Made by a program: the position numbers and the translations under genes. From Betaproteobacteria bacterium (GTDB lineage: Bacteria > Pseudomonadota > Gammaproteobacteria > Burkholderiales > Usitatibacteraceae), in assembly GCA_016720855.1 (NCBI GenBank), contig JADKJU010000002.1, positions 496,001 to 560,000 on the forward strand: a DNA stretch of 64,000 nt. The letters run 5' to 3'. Shown piece by piece: positions 51,011 through 61,250 of the stretch (within the stretch, counting starts at the first letter, position 1; each line of letters opens with the position of its first letter). The notes beneath the pieces were generated by a model, which saw only the letters and a program-made list of their open reading frames with translations, was not told the DNA's origin and searched no databases.

Positions 51011-52771
51011 GTGAGCGCGCGCGCCGCCGTCGCATTCGTCGCTCTCCTGGTCGCCGGGGTCGCATCGGCCACGCAGGACGGGGAAGCCGCCACTCATCCG
51101 GTCCAGTGGGACGCGCCCCAGGAATTGCGCGTCCTTTTCGAGCAGCACCTCCCGCCGCCGCCCGTCGATGCGAGGGATGATCGCGGGGCACTTCGCCGCT
51201 GGATGCGCGATGCGCGCCGCCGCACGGTGGAGATCGCCGCGGCCGAGGGATGGTTCTCGGCGCAGGTGGAGGTGACCGAAGCCGAGGGCCGCGTGCGCGT
51301 GGCCCTCACGCCCGGCGAGCGGGCGACGGTCGGCTCGGTGACGATCGAATTTCAAGGCGACCTTGGGAAAGAGGGCGCCTTTCGCGCTTCGCGACGCGGC
51401 GCACTCGAGCAGTCCTGGCTCCTCGGCAAGGGCAAGGTCTTCCGCCAGGCCGACTGGGACGAGGCCAAGGCGCGGCTCATCGAGGCGCTCACCGCCGACG
51501 ACTATGCCGCGGGCGAGCTCGCGATGAGCCAGGCGCAGGTCGATGCGGCATCGGCGCAGGTGAGCATCACGCTCGTGCTCGACAGCGGCCCCGCGTTTTC
51601 GCTGGGGGAAGTGCAGGTCACGGGCCTGTCGCGCTATCCGAAATTTCTCGTCGATCGGGCCCTGGACATCGACCCCGGCGAGCCCTACCGCACCGACCGC
51701 CTGCTGGAACTGCAACGCAACCTGCAGAGCGCGCCGTGGTTCGCGAACGTGGTGGTGGAGATCGAGCGCGACCGTGCCCACCCCGTGCGTGTCCCCGTCC
51801 GCATTTCCATCCTCGAGCGGCCCGCCGCGGATGTCGGCTTGTCGCTGGGTTACGGTTCCGATGTCGGCGCGCGCGGCGAGGTGTCGTTTCGCTACCGGAA
51901 CGCCTTCGGCCGCGGCTACGACATGCATTCGGCGATGCAGGTGGACAAGACGCAGCAGGTCGGTTACGCGGACTTCTACCTCCCGACGGGCACCCTCGGC
52001 GGCGCGCACCTCGGGACCCTGGCGACCCGGGACAGCTTCGGATTCCTCGCCGAGCACAAGTCCAGCCAGGGCCTCGACACGCGGCGCGGCGCGGTCGCGG
52101 GCTATCGGCAGTTGTTCTTCGAGAAGCTGGAGCTTCGCCTGGGAGTTTCCTTCCAGGTCGAGCAGGCCACGCCGGGAGGCGGCGAAACGTCGGTCAACCG
52201 CGCGCTGGCGCCCGTGGGCCAGTTGACCTGGCGGCCCGTTGACGACGTACTGAACCCGACGCGCGGCGGCGTGCTCAACGTGCAACTGGCGGGTGGCTCG
52301 AAGGCGGTCCTTTCCAGCCAGGACTTCATCAGGACCTACGCGCAGTACCAGCACTGGTTCGCGCTCTCGCCGGTGGACCAGGTCATCGTGCGGGCCGAAG
52401 GCGGCTACACGATCGCCCCGAGCAGCACCGGCATCCCCGAGGATTTTCTTTTCCGCGCGGGTGGCTCGCGCTCGGTGCGCGGCTACGAGTACGAGAGCCT
52501 GGGTCCCATCGAGAACGGTGCGGTCGTGGGCGGGCGTTACCTGGCGACCGGCTCCGTCGAGTACGTGCGCTGGTTCTCGCCCCGATGGGGAGGGGCGCTC
52601 TTCCTGGACGCGGGAGACGCGGCGGATGCGGTCAGCGATCTTCGCGTGAACAAGGGGTACGGCGTGGGGGTGCGTTGGCGCACGCCGGCGGGACCGCTTG
52701 CGGTGGACCTGGCCTACGCCGACCGCGATCGCAAGGCGCGGCTGGTCTTTTCCGTCTCGGTGGCCTTCTGA
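51011..52771 (+). CDS. tamA: TamA outer-membrane assembly factor
   Basis: Omp85-family protein of the translocation and assembly module. 586 residues: signal peptide (about 1-20), three POTRA domains (about 30-270) and a C-terminal 16-strand barrel (about 270-586) containing the Omp85 hallmark GGSRSVRGYEYESLGP and ending in SVSVAF. GTG start at 51011. It is followed by tamB after 7 bases. Confidence 0.94.
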   Translation: MSARAAVAFVALLVAGVASATQDGEAATHPVQWDAPQELRVLFEQHLPPPPVDARDDRGALRRWMRDARRRTVEIAAAEGWFSAQVEVTEAEGRVRVALTPGERATVGSVTIEFQGDLGKEGAFRASRRGALEQSWLLGKGKVFRQADWDEAKARLIEALTADDYAAGELAMSQAQVDAASAQVSITLVLDSGPAFSLGEVQVTGLSRYPKFLVDRALDIDPGEPYRTDRLLELQRNLQSAPWFANVVVEIERDRAHPVRVPVRISILERPAADVGLSLGYGSDVGARGEVSFRYRNAFGRGYDMHSAMQVDKTQQVGYADFYLPTGTLGGAHLGTLATRDSFGFLAEHKSSQGLDTRRGAVAGYRQLFFEKLELRLGVSFQVEQATPGGGETSVNRALAPVGQLTWRPVDDVLNPTRGGVLNVQLAGGSKAVLSSQDFIRTYAQYQHWFALSPVDQVIVRAEGGYTIAPSSTGIPEDFLFRAGGSRSVRGYEYESLGPIENGAVVGGRYLATGSVEYVRWFSPRWGGALFLDAGDAADAVSDLRVNKGYGVGVRWRTPAGPLAVDLAYADRDRKARLVFSVSVAF

Positions 52772-52778
52772 GGAAGCG

Positions 52779-55700
52779 ATGAGCCCACCGCGTCGAATCT
52801 CGCTGCTGCGCCGCTGCGTCCTCGGGGGTGCGTGGGCCACCGCTGCGGCGGCCGTGGCGGTCGCAGCCACGGCCTTCTGGCTACTCGCGACGGCTTCCGG
52901 CGCTCAGTTCGTGTTCGATCGTGCTGCGGCGTTCGCAGGCGGCCGCGTGGGCGTGGTCGAAGGCCGCCTCGTGGGGCCGCTTGCCCTCGAGGCGATCGAG
53001 ATCGCCTCGCCCGGGCTTCGCGTGCGTGCAAGGCAGGTGGCGTTCGACTGGTCGCCCCTGCGCCTCCTGGGCAGCGAGTTGCGCGTGGTGCGGCTGCAGG
53101 CGGCCCTGCTGGAGATTTCCACCGCGGCGTCGAGCGATCCGCTGCGCGAGCCCGCCACGCTGGCGCTGCCGCTACGCCTCTTCGTGGAGCAGGCCCGGGT
53201 GGAACGGCTTCGCGTGGGCACGATCGGGGACGATGCGGGCGGCGTCGAATTCCTCGACGTATCGGCGAAGCTCGCGGCGGACCGGGCCGCGTGGATACTC
53301 GGCGGCCTGGAGGCAATGACCCCCATCGGGCGGGCAAAGGCGGCCGGGACGCTCGCTGCAAGCGCGCCATTCGCCCTGGACGTGAAAGGCGAGCTCGCCG
53401 GCACGAGGAACGGCGCCGGCTATCGGGCGACCGTGGCGGCGAAGGGCACGCTCGCGAAGCTGGAAGTGACGCTCGCGGCGAGCGAGGGCGGGCTCTCGGG
53501 CACGGGTTCTGCCATGCTCGAGCCGTTCGCCTCCGTGCCCCTGCGCAAGCTCTCGGCGAAGCTCCACGGCGTGGACCTGGCCGCGTTCTTCGCTTCGTCG
53601 CACACAATGCTCGCGGTCGAGGCGGACCTCGCGCCAAGCAAGGACGCGATCCTCGCCGGGACAGTGAAGGTCGCCAACACCGCAATCGGTCCCCTCGACC
53701 AGCAACGCCTGCCCATTGCATCGGCCACGGCGCAGCTCGCCATCGAAAGGAATCGCATCGAGGCGAAGAAGCTTGCCCTGTCGTTTTCCGGCGGTGGCCG
53801 CGCCGAAGGACAGGCGGTGTGGGCCGGCGGCAATCTCGACGCGTCGCTCGCGGTGAAGGATCTCGACCTCCTCGCGTGGCATTCGTCCCTCAAGGCCACG
53901 AAGCTTGCGGGGACCCTCACGGCCGTCGCGACGGCCGAGGCACAGTCGTTCGGGGTGGCGCTCGCCGATCCGCGCTTCGAGATCCGCGGCGATGCCCGGA
54001 TCGCCGATGGACGCCTGACCGTCGAGCGGGTGCGGTTGGCGCGCGGAGCGGCGTTCGCGCAGGCGAGCGGCTCCCTGGATCTGCGGGGAGGGCGAGAGTT
54101 CCAGGCCAGCGGGCGCATCGAGCGGCTCGACCCGGCCGCCTTCGCGAACGTGCCGGCGGGTGACGTAAACGCTTCCTTTGCCGCGAAGGGAAACCTCGCG
54201 AAGGGGCCGGTCGGCGAGGTGACGCTGGAAATCGCGAAAAGCCGGTTTGCCGGGCTTGCCGCCGTAGGCCGGGTTGCGATCGTCACCGACGGCGCCCGCC
54301 TTTCGCGAACCGAAGCGGACGTGTCCCTCGGCGCCACGCGGCTCGTTGCGGCGGGTGCGCTGGGCCGTGCCGGCGACTCGCTGGAGGTGAAGCTCGCGTC
54401 CCCCGACCTGGCTCCGCTCGGCCGCGCGTTCGGCCTTGTGTTGGGCGGCCGCGTCGATCTCGATGCACGCGTCTCCGGGGAGTTCACGGCGCTGTCGGGC
54501 CACGCCTGGCTCGACGCAACGGACCTTGCGTTGCCCGGCGCGATCCGCGTGGCGAAGGTCACCTCCCGCATCGAGCTGGGCTCGGGCGACCAGGGCGCGG
54601 CGAACGGGCATGTGGATCTGCGCGGCGTGGCGCGAGGCGCGGACAAGGAGGCGCTCGTCGAAAGCGTCGTGCTCGAGATCAAGGGGACGCGAAGCTCGCA
54701 CGAGATCCGCGTGGAGTCGGCGTTCCCCGACAAGTTCTCGGTGCGGGCGTTGCTCGACGGCGGCATCGTGCCCGGCGCGCGTCTGCCCGAGTGGCGCGGT
54801 CGCCTCGAGTCGCTCGACATCGCGGGCCGCACGGCCTTTGCGCTGTCGGCGCCGGCCACGCTCGTGGCGGGCGCCGACCGCATCGAACTGGGCGAAGCGG
54901 TGTTCGTCGGCGAGCCCGGCCAGGTGCGCCTCGCCGTCACGAGCTGGACACCTGCGGGCATCCAGACCCGCGGCTCGTCGAGCGCGCTCGTGATCCGCAC
55001 CATCCGGCAGATTCTCAACGTGCAGGGCGAAGTGGGTTCGAGCCTCGTGCTCGCGGGCGATTGGGACTTGCGCATCGGCGAGACGGTGGACGGGTTCGTT
55101 TCCATCCGGCGCGACCGGGGTGACGTGCGCGTCGGCGAGCCGAGGGTGGGATTGGGGCTCGAGACGCTTGCGCTTCGTGCGGACGCGAGTGCGGGGCGCG
55201 TGAAGGCGACAGCGGACATTCGTGGCACGCAGGCAGGCCAGTGGAAGGCAGAGGCGTCCGTGACGCTGCGACGCGGCGATGAAGGCTGGGAAGTTTCGCC
55301 GGTTGCGCCCGTGGAGGGCCATTTCACCGTCGATGTGCCGGACCTCGCGTGGACCGCGGCGTGGATCGGGCCGGAGGCGCGCGTGCGCGGCCGCCTTGCG
55401 GGGGAGGGCACGCTCGCGGGCACGTTGCGCGAGCCGACGTGGAGCGGACGGCTGGAAGCCACGGGACTTGCGGTTCGCGAGCCCACGCTGGGCGCGGAGG
55501 TGGCGGATGGCACGATCGCCATCCTGCTCAAGGACCGCGAGGCGCGCATCGAGCGCTTCACGCTCTCCATGCCCTGGCAGCCGTCGGAGGAAGCCGCGCG
55601 CGCGATCTCCGCGGTGAAATACCCCGCCACCGGAACGGTCACCGCCGAGGGCGCGATCGATCTCGGCACGCGCAAGGGGACCATCCGCGTGAAGGCCTTG

Positions 55701-56667
55701 GGGTATCCGTTGACGCGGCTTGCCACGCGCTTCCTTGCGGTGTCGGGAGAGGGTCGCGCCGAGCTGGATGGCAATTCGACCGTGATGACGGGTGAGTTCA
55801 CGGCCGACGCCGGCTGGTTCGGCATCCCGGGTTCTGCGCCGCCTTCGCTATCGGACGACGTGATCGTGATTCGCGGGAGCCAGGCTCCGCTCGTGGCGAG
55901 GGACGCGGAGCACACGCGCATGGACCTGCGCGTGAACCTGGGCGAGCACCTGCACTTCCGGGGGCGCGGGCTTTCCACGCGGCTGGCGGGATCCTTGCGG
56001 CTCGCGGGCGAGCTTGGCGTCAACTTGCGCACGACAGGCACGATTCGCGCCGTGGGCGGCACCTACGATGCCTACGGCCGGACCCTCACTCTCGAGCGCG
56101 GCGCGCTCAACTTCCAGGGCCCCGTGGACAACCCCGGGATCAACATCCTCGCGCTGAGGAAGGGGCTGGCGGTGGAAGCCGGGGTCGAAGTGCTGGGCAC
56201 GGTCGCGCGGCCGAAGGTGCGACTCGTGTCTTCTCCCGAGGTTCCCGAAGCGGAAAAGCTTGCCTGGCTCGTACTCGGTCGCGGCCGGGGCGACGTTTCC
56301 GCCGCCGATGCGGCCACGCTCGTCGGAGCGGCCAGCACCCTGCTGGGCGAGGGGGCCTTGCCCACGGCAAAGCTGATCGGCGGCCTGGGGCTCGACGAGG
56401 TGAGCGTCGGTTCCGGACTCGCATGGGGTCCTCGGGGCACTGCCCCAGAGCACCATCGCGGGACGGACAGGCGCAACGTCGGCAGCCGAGGTGGTCACCG
56501 TGGGCAAGCGCCTCTCCGACGATATCCATGTGTCCTACCGCCAGGGCCTGGCGGATGCGGAAGGATCGCTGAATGTGGCCTGGCAACTCACGCGAAGCCT
56601 GCAGCTCATCCTGCGCGCCGGCTACCTTCCCGGTGTGGATATCGCTTACCGCTTCACCTTCGACTGA
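52779..56667 (+). CDS. tamB: TamB inner-membrane/periplasmic partner, frameshifted near the end
   Basis: About 1295 residues after correction. One N-terminal membrane anchor (about 12-35) is followed by a long beta-helical, DUF490-type body bridging the periplasm. The C-terminal DUF490 domain is interrupted: after ...DEVSVGSGLAW the frame is lost at the GGGG run 56425-56428, and the conserved ending (GALPQSTIAGRTG, VVTVGKRLSDDI, then YRQGLADAEG, LILRAGYLPG and YRFTFD) continues one base over to the TGA at 56667. Uncorrected, translation ends at 56714 with an unrelated tail. A homopolymer sequencing error is likely. The start follows AGGAAG and the tamA stop. Confidence 0.88.
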
Positions 56668-56674
56668 AAACGCC

Positions 56675-56688
56675 AGGGGACAGACCCT
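56675..56688. repeat. GGGGACAGACCC repeat (copy 2, partial)
   Basis: AGGGGACAGACCCT, 7 bases after the corrected tamB stop, a single unit of the element found at 50071 and 58444. Downstream at 56711-56717 a GAGGGTC pairs with GACCCTC, and a T8 run follows near 56740, so the region may also terminate tamB transcription. Confidence 0.6.
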
Positions 56689-56748
56689 CGAGGCCCTTCG
56701 GGCGCCATGCATGAGGGTCCGTACCTTGACTGCCCGTCCTTTTTTTTC

Positions 56749-58362
56749 CTAACCCCTGTCGGGGCTCTGCGAGGTGACCACCTCGCGCTCATCCAGCTCG
56801 GCTTCGATGGTCAGCAGCACCTCGTCGTTGATCTCGTCCGCGGCGTGCATCTCGTGCAGCCGGGAGCGCTCCGCCTCGATGGCCGACAGGCGCAGCCGCC
56901 GGGCGACGGCGATGCGCTCGGCGAGCCTGGTCGCCTGCTGGGGATCGGCTTCGCGAAGGGCGACCTTGTCCTCGTAGCGCTCCACCAGTTGCCGGGCGAA
57001 AGCGACGTCTTCGGGGTCCGCAAGCGATTGCTGCGCGGCCGTCACGGCGGCGATGGCCGCCCGCGCGACTTCCGCCCTCGCGGCGTTTTCGTCGGGCTTC
57101 TCGCGCGCATCGCTGCGCGCCTTGAGCTTGCGGATGATCCACGGCAGCGGAACGCCGTTCAAAGCGAGCGTGAGAATGATGGTGGCGGCGGCCAGGAAGA
57201 CGACGAGTTCGCGTTCCGGAAACGGTGCGCCCGACATGGTGAGAATCGGCACCGAGAGGGCGGCGGCCAGCGTGATGGAACCGCGAACCGCGGCCCAGCT
57301 CACCAGGAACATCCGCCGGGAATCGGGGCCCGATTCGCCGCCTGCCCATCCCCAGTGCAGCCGGAAGCGCACGTGGGCGGAAGCCCACACCCAGCCGATC
57401 CGCAGCACCATCAGCAAGGCCCACAGCGCGAAGGCGTAGAACGCCAGCGCGCCCGCGTCGTAATGCCCCACGGCCGCGAGCATGTGACGAAGCTGCAGGC
57501 CGAGCAGCACGAACACCAGCCCGTTGAAGGTGTAGGAGAGCATCCGCCACACCTCGCGCGCATGGCGCCGGCCCTCGGGGGACAGCCCTTTCACCTCCTG
57601 CCCACCGGCCCACAATCCCGAGGCGACCACCGCGAGTATCCCCGAGACGTGCAATGACTCGGCCGTCAGGTAGGCCGCATAGGGAACGAGCACCGCCAGC
57701 AGCGTCTGCAGCATCTGGTCGTCGGCCTCGAAGCGCAGGAGCCGCTCGCGAAGCTTCCGGCCGCTCCACTCGATGATGATGCCGACGCACACGCCGCCGC
57801 CGGACAGGATCACGAACTGGCCGGTGACTTCGTTCATCGACACGGTGCTCGCCGCCGCGGCCGCCGCCACCGCGAGCTTGAAGGCGACGAGGCCGGTGGC
57901 GTCGTTGAGCAGGCTCTCGGCATTGACGATGTGCATCACGCGATTGGGCAACGGCAGCGCCGTCGTGGTCGCGACGGTGGCCACGGCATCCGTCGGGGAG
58001 ACGATGGCACCCAGCGTGAAGGCGACCGCAAGCGGAATCGACGGGATGAGCCAGTGGATGAAATATCCCACGGTGACGACCGTGAGCACGACCAGGCCCA
58101 GCGCGAGGAGCAGCACCGGCCGCAGCACGTGCAGCAGGTCGCGGCGCGGCAGCATCCGCGCATCCGCGAAGAGGATCGGCGGGATGAAGAGCAGCAGGAA
58201 GAATTCCGGATCCACGCCGACCGCCTCGAGGCCCGGCAGGAAGGACGCGGCCGCTCCCACGACCACGAGGAAGACGGGCAACGGCAGGCGGCTGTAGCGG
58301 AAGAACGCGCCGGCCGCGGCGGTCAACAGAAGGAGGGCGAGGGTGAGCTGGACGACAGCCAT
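56749..58362 (-). CDS. CPA1-family Na+/H+ antiporter
   Basis: 537 residues with about 12 membrane segments (to about 400) and a cytoplasmic helical tail. The ion-site motif SPTDAVA and the NAESLLNDATGLV segment are typical of CPA1 (NhaP/YjcE-like) exchangers; RGSITLAAALSVP is the conserved Arg-containing helix. The ATG at 58362 begins the first membrane segment; the open frame upstream runs through repeat sequence and is not used. The gene is flanked by the repeats at 56675 and 58444. Confidence 0.92.
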   Translation of the reverse strand: MAVVQLTLALLLLTAAAGAFFRYSRLPLPVFLVVVGAAASFLPGLEAVGVDPEFFLLLFIPPILFADARMLPRRDLLHVLRPVLLLALGLVVLTVVTVGYFIHWLIPSIPLAVAFTLGAIVSPTDAVATVATTTALPLPNRVMHIVNAESLLNDATGLVAFKLAVAAAAAASTVSMNEVTGQFVILSGGGVCVGIIIEWSGRKLRERLLRFEADDQMLQTLLAVLVPYAAYLTAESLHVSGILAVVASGLWAGGQEVKGLSPEGRRHAREVWRMLSYTFNGLVFVLLGLQLRHMLAAVGHYDAGALAFYAFALWALLMVLRIGWVWASAHVRFRLHWGWAGGESGPDSRRMFLVSWAAVRGSITLAAALSVPILTMSGAPFPERELVVFLAAATIILTLALNGVPLPWIIRKLKARSDAREKPDENAARAEVARAAIAAVTAAQQSLADPEDVAFARQLVERYEDKVALREADPQQATRLAERIAVARRLRLSAIEAERSRLHEMHAADEINDEVLLTIEAELDEREVVTSQSPDRG

Positions 58363-58443
58363 GGGAAAGCCGGTCGGGGGGATCGAGGCGCTGCCGAATG
58401 TTACGGCGGGAAGCCGCTCCGGGACTTGAGCAGGCGCAAATTG

Positions 58444-58490
58444 AAAAAGGGGTCTGTCCCCTTTTCCTAAAGAGGGGACAGACCCCTTTT
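58444..58490. repeat. GGGGTCTGTCCCC inverted repeat pair (copy 3)
   Basis: AAAAAGGGGTCTGTCCCCTT starts at 58444 and the inverted partner AGAGGGGACAGACCCCTTTT ends at 58490. The two units are in the opposite order from copy 1. It lies between the antiporter start and the DUF302 stop and may act as a terminator for the latter. Confidence 0.8.
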
Positions 58491-58492
58491 CG

Positions 58493-58900
58493 TCAAATCG
58501 CCTCGATCGCCGCGACGACCTTTTCACGAACCTGGCGGGCCATCGGCTCGATGTCCGCCCGGCCGGTGAGGGTCACCATCGTCTCGGGGTCGAGCACGGA
58601 AACGACCGTCTTCCCGTCCGCGGGGTTCTCGTACACCGTGACGTTGCAGGGAAGCAGCAGCCCGATGTCGATCTCGCTCGAGAGTGCCTGGAACGCGAAT
58701 CCGGGATTGCAGGCGCCCAGGATCACGTACTTCGTGAAGTCCTTGTCGATCTTCTTCTTGAGGGTGGCCTTCACGTCGATCTCGGTGAGGATGCCGAAGC
58801 CCTGTTCCTTGAGCGTCGCGGTCACGCGCTCCACGGCCTGCTCGTAGGAAAGCGCAACCGTGCGCGAGTAGCCGTAGTTGCCCTTCTTCACGTTCGACAT
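58493..58900 (-). CDS. DUF302 family protein
   Basis: 135 residues. The DUF302 core begins YEQAVERVTATLKEQGFGILTE; LGACNPGFAFQALSSE and LLPCNVTVYE follow with Cys residues in two conserved positions. The family is of unknown function and is often linked to redox or sulfur metabolism genes. The ATG at 58900 follows AGGAGCG. It is divergent from the esterase remnant and CoA ligase. Confidence 0.9.
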   Translation of the reverse strand: MSNVKKGNYGYSRTVALSYEQAVERVTATLKEQGFGILTEIDVKATLKKKIDKDFTKYVILGACNPGFAFQALSSEIDIGLLLPCNVTVYENPADGKTVVSVLDPETMVTLTGRADIEPMARQVREKVVAAIEAI

Positions 58901-58959
58901 GTCTGTCGCTCCTGGCACAATGAGTCAGCAAGAGCTTATTTTACTCCCTCGGGGCGATC

Positions 58960-59214
58960 ATGCCGCCGCAGTGCATGGGTCGTCACCGCCTCGAGCACGC
59001 GCCGCCGGCCCTCGTGCAGGTCGGCAGCATCGAGATCCTCCACGACGACGCACGCGATGCGGTCGCACGCGCTCGTGAAGCGGGGATAGCCGTCGAACTT
59101 GAAGTGTGGAACGGCCTGCCGCATGTCTGGCATGCTGTCGCCCACCTGCCCGAGGCGCGCCAGGCCGTTGCCCGCATCGGCAGGTTCATCCGCCGCGCCG
59201 TCCCTGACAAATTG
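58960..59214 (+). pseudogene. 3' remnant of an HSL-family alpha/beta-hydrolase (esterase)
   Basis: About 75 codons match only the C-terminal end of hormone-sensitive-lipase-type esterases: PPALVQVGSIEILHDDA, then GIAVELEVWNGLPHVWHAV with the catalytic His, and ARIGRFIRRA. The nucleophile GDSAGG region and everything upstream are missing. The frame is open and continuous with the CoA ligase, so a 646-residue chimera could be translated from ATG 58960. I consider it a decayed gene end. Confidence 0.7.
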
Positions 59215-59250
59215 CAGGCGTTGCCATCGCCACCGCCTTCCGCCGGAACC

Positions 59251-60900
59251 ATGCCCATGCTCGGACTCATGCAGAAAGCCCCGCTGCTCATCTCGTCGCT
59301 CATCCGCCACGCCGACCGCCACCATGGCGACGTCGAGATCGTGTCGCGGCGTGTCGAAGGCGACCTCCACCGCACGACCTACCGCGAGTTGCACCGGCGC
59401 TCGCAGAAGCTCGCCAATGCGCTTGATGCGCTCGGCGTCGGGCCGGGGGACGTCGTCGGCACGCTCGCCTGGAACGGCTACCGCCACATGGAGCTCTACT
59501 ACGGCGTGTCGGGCAAGGGCGCCGTCCTGCACACGATCAACCCGCGCCTGGCCCCGGACCAGGTCGCGTGGATCGCGAACCACGCGCAGGACAAGGCGCT
59601 CTTCTTCGACTTGACGTTCCTGCCGATCATCGAAAGGATGGCCCCGCATTTCCGGACCGTGAAGGCGTTCGTGGCGATGACCGACCGCGCGCACATGCCG
59701 CCCGGATCGCCCATCCCGAACCTCCTGTGCTACGAGGAATTGCTGGACGCTGCGCGCGACGGGTACCACTGGCCCGTCTTCGACGAGAACCAGGCCTCCT
59801 CGATCTGCTTCACCTCCGGCACGACCGGCAACCCGAAGGGCACGGTCTACAGCCATCGCTCGACGATGCTGCACACTTTCGCCATCGCGCTCCCCGATGC
59901 GCTCAACGTTTCCGCGCGCGACGTGGTCCTTCCCGTCGTGCCGATGTTCCACGTGAACGCCTGGGGCCTGCCCTACGCGTGCGCGATGGTGGGCGCCAGG
60001 CTCGTGTTCCCCGGCCCCGCCCTCGACGGGAAATCGGTTTACGAGCTGATCGAGGCCGAGAAGGTGACCGTGTCGGCGGGCGTGCCCACGGTGTGGCAGG
60101 GCCTGCTCAATCACACCGGCCTGCACCACCTGAAGTTCTCCACGATGCGGCGCACGGTGGTCGGCGGCGCGGCGCTTCCTCCGGCGATGCTGCGCCTGTT
60201 CGAGGAGCAATACGGCGTGGCGGCACTGCACGCGTGGGGCATGACGGAGATGAGCCCCCTGGGCACCGCCAACGCGCCGCGTCCCCGCCATGCCGATCTG
60301 GATCCCGAGGAGCGGTACAGGATCAAGGCGAAGCAGGGGCGCGCCGTTTTCGGTGTCGACATGCGGATCGTCGATGCGGATGGCAAGGAACTGCCGTGGG
60401 ACGGCAACGCCTTCGGCGACCTCCAGGTGCGCGGTCCGTGGATCCTGCGCGAGTACCTGGAAGGCGACGGGGGCGATCCGCTCGTTACCGACGCGCAGGG
60501 GCTGCAGTGGTTCCCGACGGGCGACGTCGCGACCATCGACGCCGAGGGCTACATGCAGATCACCGACCGCAGCAAGGACGTGATCAAGTCGGGCGGCGAA
60601 TGGATCAGCTCGATCGAGATCGAGAACGTGGCGGTGTCGCATCCAGCCGTCGCGATGGCGGCGTGCATCGGCCTGAAGCATCCCAAGTGGGACGAGCGGC
60701 CGCTGGTCGTGGTGATGAGAAAGCCCGACGCCCCGGTCACGCGCGAGGAGCTGCTTGCCCTGTATCAGGACCGGGTCGCGAAGTGGCAGGTGCCCGATGA
60801 CGTCGTCTTCGTCGACGCGATCCCGCTGGGGGCGACCGGCAAGGTGCAGAAGAACAAGCTGCGCGAGCAGTTCCGCGACCACTTTTTCAGGCAGGACTGA
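59251..60900 (+). CDS. AMP-binding acyl-CoA ligase
   Basis: 549 residues from ATG 59251 (MPMLGLMQ), the usual length and N-terminus of medium/long-chain acyl-CoA ligases of the 3-methylmercaptopropionyl-CoA ligase branch. The AMP motif TSGTTGNPKG lies at about 188-197, MTEMSP in the second half, YMQITDRSKDVIKSGGEWIS is the hinge, and the terminal catalytic lysine is in GATGKVQKNKLRE. It activates carboxylic acids with ATP and CoA; the substrate is unknown. The ribosome-binding site before 59251 is weak, so translation from the in-frame start at 58960 remains possible. Confidence 0.9.
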   Translation: MPMLGLMQKAPLLISSLIRHADRHHGDVEIVSRRVEGDLHRTTYRELHRRSQKLANALDALGVGPGDVVGTLAWNGYRHMELYYGVSGKGAVLHTINPRLAPDQVAWIANHAQDKALFFDLTFLPIIERMAPHFRTVKAFVAMTDRAHMPPGSPIPNLLCYEELLDAARDGYHWPVFDENQASSICFTSGTTGNPKGTVYSHRSTMLHTFAIALPDALNVSARDVVLPVVPMFHVNAWGLPYACAMVGARLVFPGPALDGKSVYELIEAEKVTVSAGVPTVWQGLLNHTGLHHLKFSTMRRTVVGGAALPPAMLRLFEEQYGVAALHAWGMTEMSPLGTANAPRPRHADLDPEERYRIKAKQGRAVFGVDMRIVDADGKELPWDGNAFGDLQVRGPWILREYLEGDGGDPLVTDAQGLQWFPTGDVATIDAEGYMQITDRSKDVIKSGGEWISSIEIENVAVSHPAVAMAACIGLKHPKWDERPLVVVMRKPDAPVTREELLALYQDRVAKWQVPDDVVFVDAIPLGATGKVQKNKLREQFRDHFFRQD

Positions 60901-61250
60901 ATCAACGGGCGCTCGGGGGCACAAGACGTGATGCGCCCGCTTCGCGGCAGGACCGATCGGGGGGATGTCCTGCCCCTAAGCGCATCGCTCGCACCATGTT
61001 TTCGGCCACGACAACCGGCGACCAGCGGCTCGCTCTTACCTGACCACAAGGCGACGGATGAGCCACGGTACGCGTCGACGGCGAGCTACATTCTGGAAGT
61101 TCCGGGAACCGTACGCACCGATATCGACTAAGGGACAATGGGGGTGCTGCCCCTTCCGGGCGGCCTGTTGACCATACCCGAAACCCCCTAAATACTGCGG
61201 GACGGGCGATCGGATGTCCCTTAGCCCCACCCAAGACAGGACGACATTCC
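60901..61250. other. Intergenic region, CoA ligase / gshA
   Basis: 350 bases without a convincing gene. It contains a GGCAGGAC/GTCCTGCC hairpin at 60946-60974 without a T-tract, and a 97-base segment bounded by inverted repeats (61128-61224). The gshA promoter should lie here, but no strong sigma-70 boxes stand out. Confidence 0.5.
61128..61224. repeat. 97-bp segment bounded by 10-bp inverted repeats
   Basis: CTAAGGGACA at 61128-61137 and TGTCCCTTAG at 61215-61224 are perfect inverted repeats. No obvious target-site duplication flanks them. A related TGTCCCTTA occurs at about 50966 after the EamA gene. It could be a miniature mobile element or a long-range mRNA stem in the gshA leader. Confidence 0.4.

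Noticed and set aside
50071..58490. Insertion sequence or composite transposon
   Set aside because: The GGGGACAGACCCC units are short, not associated with a transposase gene here, and no target duplications were visible.
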